A stretch of 29,182 nucleotides of DNA from Spirochaetia bacterium. GTDB taxonomy: Bacteria > Spirochaetota > Spirochaetia > Treponematales > Treponemataceae. Shown here in pieces: positions 24,212 through 29,182 of the stretch; positions within the stretch are counted from its first letter, which is position 1; the number at the start of each line of letters is the position of its first letter. The translations under genes were made by a program, and so were the position numbers. The notes below the pieces were generated by a model. The model made no database searches. It was given only the letters and a program-made list of their open reading frames with translations, and had not been told where the DNA came from. The stretch covers positions 1 through 29,182 of the forward strand of contig CAAGIR010000056.1 of assembly GCA_900769975.1 (NCBI GenBank), read 5' to 3'.

Positions 24212-24371
24212 GCGTTGCGTGCATTGCGTGTGTGTTGCGTTGCGTGCATTGCAGTCGTGAATGTGGTGTGCGTAGCGCGAACGTGTTGTGCGTAGCGTGA
24301 ATGTGGTGTGCGTGATGTGTGTTGTGCGATGAGCGTTTCGTTTTTCAAAAATTGCAGTTAAGTTTGCACGC
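24212..24371 (+). repeat. G/T-rich spacer with 20-bp tandem repeats
   Basis: Three 20-bp units run 24259-24278, 24279-24298 and 24299-24318 (GAATGTGGTGTGCGTAGCGC and variants). Just upstream GCGTTGCGTGCATTGC occurs twice. The top strand is almost free of C-rich runs and strongly G/T-biased, unlike either neighbour. I see no gene. It separates the FliG paralogue from the protease. Confidence 0.8.
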
Positions 24372-24407
24372 TTGAAACCATTTTTTTTGATTTTACAGGG
24401 GGATAAA

Positions 24408-27400
24408 ATGTTTGATTTTACAGATGAAAATAATTTAGGAAAAACATATAACGGATTTATGTTACTTTCTATAGACGACCTGCCAGAGCATAAGGCAAAA
24501 GGCGTTTTTTTACGTCATAAAAGAACAGGACTTGAAGTGTATCATGTAATCAAAGATGATAAGGAGAATCTTTTTGCATTCGCATTCAGGACAATTGCAA
24601 AAGATTCAAAAGGTACGGCTCATATAATGGAACATTCTACCTTGTGCGGAAGCGAAAAATTTCCGCTGAAAGAACCTTTTTCTACACTTGCAGCAACAAG
24701 CCTTCATACATTTTTGAACGCAATGACATACCCAGACAAAACGGTGTATCCTGCTTCCTCGGTAGTTCAGGCAGATTATTTTAATATGATGGATGTTTAT
24801 GCAGATGCCGTCTTTTTCCCGAAACTTGATTACACCACTTTTATGCAGGAAGGACATCGCCTCGAGCTTGACGAAAAGAATAACTTGAGCATTCAGGGTG
24901 TTGTCTACAATGAAATGAAAGGAAATTTTTCATCTTTTGGGCAGGTTTCTTTTTCAGAGCATATAAGTGCAATGTTTCCGCAAAGTTATCCTTCTTTTGA
25001 TTCGGGCGGCGATCCTTTGGAAATTCCTTCATTAACTTACGAAGAATTTCTTTCATTCCATCAAAAATTTTATAATCCGAATAATTGTCTTTTATTTTTG
25101 TATGGCGACATTCCTACAGAAAAACAGCTTGACTTTTTAAACGAACGTTTTATGAGCCGAATTGAAAAAAAATATAACTGCACTCAGGACATCAAAAACT
25201 GCGAAAGTAAAACACCGCTTGTAAACGAAGATATTCAGGGTTTGCAAAAACTTATTCTTCGTCAGGAAAATACAGAAATAAGGACGATAGCTCCAGAATC
25301 TGGCTCCACAGGAAATTATGTAGCAACCACCTGGTACACAGGACAGACAAATATAGAAAAATATTTTCTTACAGAATTGCTGGGTGGCAATGACAGTTCA
25401 CCTGTTTCTCTGGCATTAAATGAATCAAAATTAGGAGATTCCGTTTCGTGCGGGAACTTTGGACAGTTTGCAGAAGAATTTTTTGTAATAGGATTAAACG
25501 GAGTAAAAAAGAACGACGAAAAGAAAGTTTTCAATTTAATAGAAAAAACAGTTAATTCAATAATAGAAAACGGCGTTTCTCAAAAAGACATAGATTCTGC
25601 AATAATGGGCATAGATTTTGACTTGCGTGAAGAAGTCAGATATTTCGGTCCATTTTCCATCCAGATAATGGAAAAAGTATTAAAAAGCTGGACAAACGGA
25701 AAGCCTTGTAATGAAAGGTTAAATCCTATATCAAACTTTGAAAAACTAAAAGAACAGATTAAACAGGACAGCGGATTTGTAACAGAACTGATAAAAAAAT
25801 ATTTTTCACCAGAAAAAATCACCGTCAAGTATGTTTGTGAACCAAGTGCAAAATATTTGAGCGAACGTCAGATAAAAGAAGAAAAACTCATTCAAAAACT
25901 AGAAAAAAATCTGGATAAACAAAAATTAAAACAGGAACTTGATGAACTTCACAAATATCAGCAGCATATGGAAACTCCAGAAGAAACATCCTGCATTCCT
26001 TCAACGAAACTTTCCACTTTGGACACCAAACTCGATGCATCAGAAACAAAAATACAGTTTGTGACAGGCAGTGACGGCAGCAGAATTCCGCTTTTTATTA
26101 ATGAAGAGGATACAAAAGGCATTTTTTATTTTGAAGTACTTTTCCCTTTTGATACACTTGAACCAGAACAGTTGCAGCATCTTCCGTTTTTATCAGAAGT
26201 AATAACAAATCTAGGTTGGTCAGGAAAAAAATGGGATGAATGTATTGCAGAATCGGCATGCGTTATGGGTGATGTATGGGGCAAACTTTGTACAGGAAAA
26301 ATTCCAGATCATACAGAATGTAAAAAATTGGAAGAACAATACAAAGAATATAATTTTATGGGAAGATATTGGCTTGGCATAAGCACAAAAGCACTTGCCA
26401 GCCAGTCAAAAAAGACATTTGAAATGCTTTCGCAAATTATCACTCAGATGGATTTTAATGACGAAAAACGCCTTTCAAAATTAATAGCAGAACTTGTATC
26501 GGAAAAAAAAGCAGAAGTATTGAGCGATTCTCGTGAATATGCAACACGCAGGGTACGAGCAGGTTTAAACGAATATAGAGCCTTGATGGAAATTATGTAT
26601 GGAATAAGCCAGTTGCAGACAGTAAAAAAATATTCAAAAACAAAGCCCGACGTCCTACTGGAAAATCTCAAAAACATATACGAAAAGTGCGTAAAAAGCG
26701 GAGGAATCCTGCACCTTATTGCCGATAAAGACACTATGCAGCAGGTTTTGCCGTTAATTCAGCAGTTTGCACAGGATGCCCGCATTACAAAACTTTTACC
26801 TGGAAAAAAATATACATACGAACAGCTTGAAAAATACATCTTGCAGCCAGAAATCATTTCACAGGAAGACAAAATCCAGATATTCCCGATGAAAACACAG
26901 ACAGGATTTGCCGCTTGTGCCACAAAAGCATCCCCTTTTCTGACAAAACAAGCCGCCGCAGAAACAGTTCTTTCTTCCTGGATAGAAATGCACAATTTAT
27001 GGGACAAAATCCGTACGACAGGGGGTGCTTACGGAGCAAGTGCCTGGAATGAAAGCGCAGAAGGTGCCTTTATGATGATAACATACCGCGACCCGACACC
27101 GCAAAAATCACTGCAAGTGTTTAGGGAAGTGCTTTATGAAATGTCACAGATTACAATACCCCCAGAGGATATAGAAAAAACAATAGTATCCTGCTACGGC
27201 GATGTTATAGTTCCATGTACGCCAAAAGACAAAGGAATGAAAAGTTTTGAATCATTTATATATGCAAACATACCGCAGATGAAACAGCAGAGACTTGACT
27301 ATGTATTGCAGGTAACTTCCGAAGATGTGCAGAAGGCAGCCGCCGCATTGTATGAAAATACGCAGAAAATATTCAGACAATCAGTATTTTGCGATAAAAA

Positions 27401-27452
27401 ACTTGCTGAAAAAATAAAAGAAAGTGGAAATTATATAAAAAATCCGCTATAA
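24408..27452 (+). CDS. M16C metallopeptidase, presequence-protease (PreP)-like
   Basis: A 1014-residue inverzincin that degrades peptides within a closed chamber. The inverted zinc motif is H72-I-M-E-H76, with E75 as the catalytic base and the third ligand E169 in VVYNEMKG. LCGSEKFPLKEPF after the motif is typical of the M16C/PreP group, as are the length and the long coiled linker near 500-560 (KLIQKLEKNLDKQKLKQELDELHKYQ). There is no signal peptide, so it is cytoplasmic. It probably recycles peptides, which would complement the Opp importer far upstream, though they are not linked. I start at ATG 24408 because AGGGGG precedes it; the frame from TTG 24372 has no support. Confidence 0.9.
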   Translation: MFDFTDENNLGKTYNGFMLLSIDDLPEHKAKGVFLRHKRTGLEVYHVIKDDKENLFAFAFRTIAKDSKGTAHIMEHSTLCGSEKFPLKEPFSTLAATSLHTFLNAMTYPDKTVYPASSVVQADYFNMMDVYADAVFFPKLDYTTFMQEGHRLELDEKNNLSIQGVVYNEMKGNFSSFGQVSFSEHISAMFPQSYPSFDSGGDPLEIPSLTYEEFLSFHQKFYNPNNCLLFLYGDIPTEKQLDFLNERFMSRIEKKYNCTQDIKNCESKTPLVNEDIQGLQKLILRQENTEIRTIAPESGSTGNYVATTWYTGQTNIEKYFLTELLGGNDSSPVSLALNESKLGDSVSCGNFGQFAEEFFVIGLNGVKKNDEKKVFNLIEKTVNSIIENGVSQKDIDSAIMGIDFDLREEVRYFGPFSIQIMEKVLKSWTNGKPCNERLNPISNFEKLKEQIKQDSGFVTELIKKYFSPEKITVKYVCEPSAKYLSERQIKEEKLIQKLEKNLDKQKLKQELDELHKYQQHMETPEETSCIPSTKLSTLDTKLDASETKIQFVTGSDGSRIPLFINEEDTKGIFYFEVLFPFDTLEPEQLQHLPFLSEVITNLGWSGKKWDECIAESACVMGDVWGKLCTGKIPDHTECKKLEEQYKEYNFMGRYWLGISTKALASQSKKTFEMLSQIITQMDFNDEKRLSKLIAELVSEKKAEVLSDSREYATRRVRAGLNEYRALMEIMYGISQLQTVKKYSKTKPDVLLENLKNIYEKCVKSGGILHLIADKDTMQQVLPLIQQFAQDARITKLLPGKKYTYEQLEKYILQPEIISQEDKIQIFPMKTQTGFAACATKASPFLTKQAAAETVLSSWIEMHNLWDKIRTTGGAYGASAWNESAEGAFMMITYRDPTPQKSLQVFREVLYEMSQITIPPEDIEKTIVSCYGDVIVPCTPKDKGMKSFESFIYANIPQMKQQRLDYVLQVTSEDVQKAAAALYENTQKIFRQSVFCDKKLAEKIKESGNYIKNPL

Positions 27453-27476
27453 TATGCACATAAATGAGGTATCATT

Positions 27477-27695
27477 ATGGATAAAAAAACAAAACAATGT
27501 ATACAAATGTTGCGTGATTTAGTTTCAGATGTACAAGGAGCACCTTTTCCAGGTCCAGATTTAAAACCTGAATTATATGAAATCTGGTATGAACATGCAC
27601 AGCGTGCTGCCGTACAATGTTTTGAATATCTCAATGCAAATTTCCCCGAAGAACAGCAGGAATTAGATAAAACATTAAACAGCATATTCAAATAA
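27477..27695 (+). CDS. Hypothetical small protein, 72 aa
   Basis: I do not recognise this protein. It is acidic, predicted helical, with two Cys (C8 and C43) and no signal or membrane segment. It begins 24 nt after the protease stop, with AGG 7 nt before the ATG, so it is probably read with the protease. The composition (PFPGPDLKPELYEIWYEHAQ, then a helix QRAAVQCFEYLNANF) looks like a real folded protein and not a chance frame. A role as a partner of the protease would be speculation. Confidence 0.6.
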   Translation: MDKKTKQCIQMLRDLVSDVQGAPFPGPDLKPELYEIWYEHAQRAAVQCFEYLNANFPEEQQELDKTLNSIFK

Positions 27696-27754
27696 AAATT
27701 ACAAAAATACAAACAGTCAGTTTATAAAAGTCATAAAAAATTTACTTCAATAAT

Positions 27755-27782
27755 AGAGTTTCGCCAGAAATTCTAAGTTAAA
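27755..27782 (-). repeat. Solitary H2-type module of the four-hairpin cassette
   Basis: Read on the minus strand this is TTTAACTTAGAATTTCTGGC followed by GAAACTCT, the same as H2 of the cassette at 14771 except for one base in the stem. Weaker similarity continues on both sides (H1 3' arm and TTATT), so it may be a decayed full copy. Confidence 0.65.
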
Positions 27783-27874
27783 GCAAAAGTCACCATTTTA
27801 TACTTTTTTTTCTAATCTTTTGGTACAGAATGTCGAAAATTGAAGAAGGAAATAGTAAAAATAGGTGAGTTTTA

Positions 27875-29044
27875 ATGGCAATGACTACAGTAAAAACAAA
27901 AAATTACAAAATTGGATATAATAATCTGCAAAAAAAGAACGGCATAAATTTATGGAGATTCTTTTTTACAGGAAAAAATGAACGGACAAACGAAGAAAAT
28001 TCATTTTTTCTGGAATTTGAAACAATAAATCCAGCCCTTTCTCCCTCACAAATTATTTCAAGCCTGAAACAAAAAGAAATACGTGCCGAAGATTTACAGT
28101 CAGCGTTAATCGGCAATTCTACAGATGCTATTAAAGACAACACCATCAAACCTTCTTATTGTGTAATGCGTATTGCAAAACTGGGAAAAAACGGCAAGCA
28201 GCTTTGTGAATATTTTCCCATAAACGAATTGCAATACAATCAGAAAGATTTTGAACTGAAATATGGCAACAAATTAATTACAGACAATCAGATAAGCGGA
28301 TTTATAACAGTTTCTAGTGAAGATTTAATTAAAAAATCAGAATGTCTTACAGATCAAGGGTATGCAACGTGGCATCTAGAATATAAAATTATTGACAGCG
28401 TAACAAGCGGATATAAACATGAAGAAGGAAGATGGTTTCCTCTTGGATTGAAGACATTGTTTTCGGGCAGAATAAATTTTGACGGCGAAGATTATCTTGT
28501 TCACCCGAAAATTTCAACTGGCTACATAGACAGATATTTTGGCAGCGGATTATTAAAAAAATGGATGCACATACATTGTTCAGATTTAACAAGCCTCATT
28601 TCAGGAAAAAAAATCGAAAATTCTGCGTTCTGCATACAGGGAATTTTTGGCGAAAGAGTTTCACTTCAGGGCAATATCGAAGACATACCTCTTTCTTTTC
28701 AGGCAGACAAATCAAAACATTCATATAATTGCGTATTTGACTGTTCACAACTTCCTGGCATAGAACAAGCCTCGGAACAGCAGCTTCACTGGTCATTCAG
28801 TATAAATGATAAAAAATGGATAATTGACATAGAAATATATTGCCGCCTGAATGAATTGCTCAACCGTTTTTTGGAATCTCCCGACGGCAGCAAAAAAGGC
28901 CTGAACCTTCTGGAAGGCGGCTCTGGCTATGGCGAAGTAAAAATCTACCACCAAAATGGAAAATCCTCTATCGAACAAATCGAACAGGCAAAACTCAGTA
29001 AAGTAATGTGCGAATTCGGCGAATCAGACATCTACGGCGAATAA
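27875..29044 (+). CDS. Calycin-like protein, possibly of the tocopherol-cyclase-like / AttH-CrtC group
   Basis: A 389-residue protein with no signal peptide and no membrane helix. Its layout, NLWRFFFTGK and FFLEFETINP near the N-terminus, EGRWFPLGLKTLFSGRINFDGEDY in the middle and GYIDRYFGS further on, resembles the tocopherol-cyclase-like proteins found in non-photosynthetic bacteria, which are two-barrel lipocalin relatives of unknown role. The match is by memory of the pattern and not secure. AGGTGA 7 nt upstream fixes the start. It stands alone after a 180-bp spacer. It contains a Gly-rich stretch LLEGGSGYGEVK near the C-terminus that is not a P-loop. Confidence 0.45.
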   Translation: MAMTTVKTKNYKIGYNNLQKKNGINLWRFFFTGKNERTNEENSFFLEFETINPALSPSQIISSLKQKEIRAEDLQSALIGNSTDAIKDNTIKPSYCVMRIAKLGKNGKQLCEYFPINELQYNQKDFELKYGNKLITDNQISGFITVSSEDLIKKSECLTDQGYATWHLEYKIIDSVTSGYKHEEGRWFPLGLKTLFSGRINFDGEDYLVHPKISTGYIDRYFGSGLLKKWMHIHCSDLTSLISGKKIENSAFCIQGIFGERVSLQGNIEDIPLSFQADKSKHSYNCVFDCSQLPGIEQASEQQLHWSFSINDKKWIIDIEIYCRLNELLNRFLESPDGSKKGLNLLEGGSGYGEVKIYHQNGKSSIEQIEQAKLSKVMCEFGESDIYGE

Positions 29045-29052
29045 AATAAAGG

Positions 29053-29070
29053 AGGGGAAAGCCTTCCCCT
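29053..29070 (+). terminator. Weak terminator after the calycin-like gene
   Basis: AGGGGAA (29053-29059) pairs with TTCCCCT (29064-29070), loop AGCC. No T run follows. The remaining bases to 29182 hold no recognisable gene. Confidence 0.4.
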
Positions 29071-29182
29071 AATATGTTGTGTCTTCTGTCAAGAATAAAA
29101 ATCAGATAAGATCATTCGGCAATTTACCACTCTAATATTCTTGGATCATGAATAAATCATGCCATATAGGGCAATGGATTCG

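Noticed and set aside
24372..24407. Longer N-terminus of the M16 protease from a TTG
   Set aside because: No ribosome binding site before the TTG; the ATG at 24408 has AGGGGG before it.
29071..29182. Start of another gene at the right edge
   Set aside because: No open frame with a start and ribosome binding site could be supported in the 110 bases left.

Overview
The window is A+T-rich bacterial chromosome, most likely from a spirochaete of the genus Treponema and probably a gut or rumen type. The grounds are the low G+C, a FliG-like flagellar motor protein lying outside any flagellar operon (spirochaetes carry more than one FliG), a family 43 xylan-type glycosidase, and many A+T-rich intergenic spaces with hairpins and dispersed repeats. 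The genus is inferred from this mix and not from a marker gene.

Layout. 1-118 is the end of an IS3-family element that runs off the left edge. Next come a 42-bp tandem array, a short G+C-richer stretch and a YhhN-type membrane protein (446-1102). 1232-7812 on the minus strand holds an orphan small gene and a complete oligopeptide ABC importer in the order oppB-oppC-oppD-oppF-oppA, with a strong terminator-like hairpin in its leader. 8169-9191 is a divergent D-2-hydroxyacid dehydrogenase. A second tandem array (9251-9335) precedes birA, which converges on a MATE exporter across a structured repeat. 12356-14713 holds a HisC-like aminotransferase and a PucR-type regulator. 14771-15058 is a duplicated cassette of four hairpins. 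On the minus strand follow an AraC-type regulator, an RluA-type pseudouridine synthase and a GNAT acetyltransferase. Divergent from the AraC gene run a two-subunit ABC exporter and a GH43 glycosidase. The right end carries the FliG paralogue, a G/T-rich repeat, a PreP-like M16 protease, a 72-residue orphan and a calycin-like protein.

How the parts fit. The Opp importer, dehydrogenase, aminotransferase, PucR regulator and MATE exporter look like a loose set for uptake and handling of peptides or amino acids. The two divergent control regions among them carry similar TTGTAA/TTACAA inverted repeats, so one regulator may act on both. The AraC, ABC-pair and GH43 genes form a second module, with a 14-bp direct repeat in the AraC/ABC spacer.

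The most unusual signals are non-coding: the duplicated four-hairpin cassette, whose copies differ almost only in loops and linkers; two array-plus-hairpin loci that each sit upstream of a gene with a -10 box only 6-7 nt before its ATG; and a terminator inside the opp leader. All function calls rest on reading motifs by eye; no database search was run.
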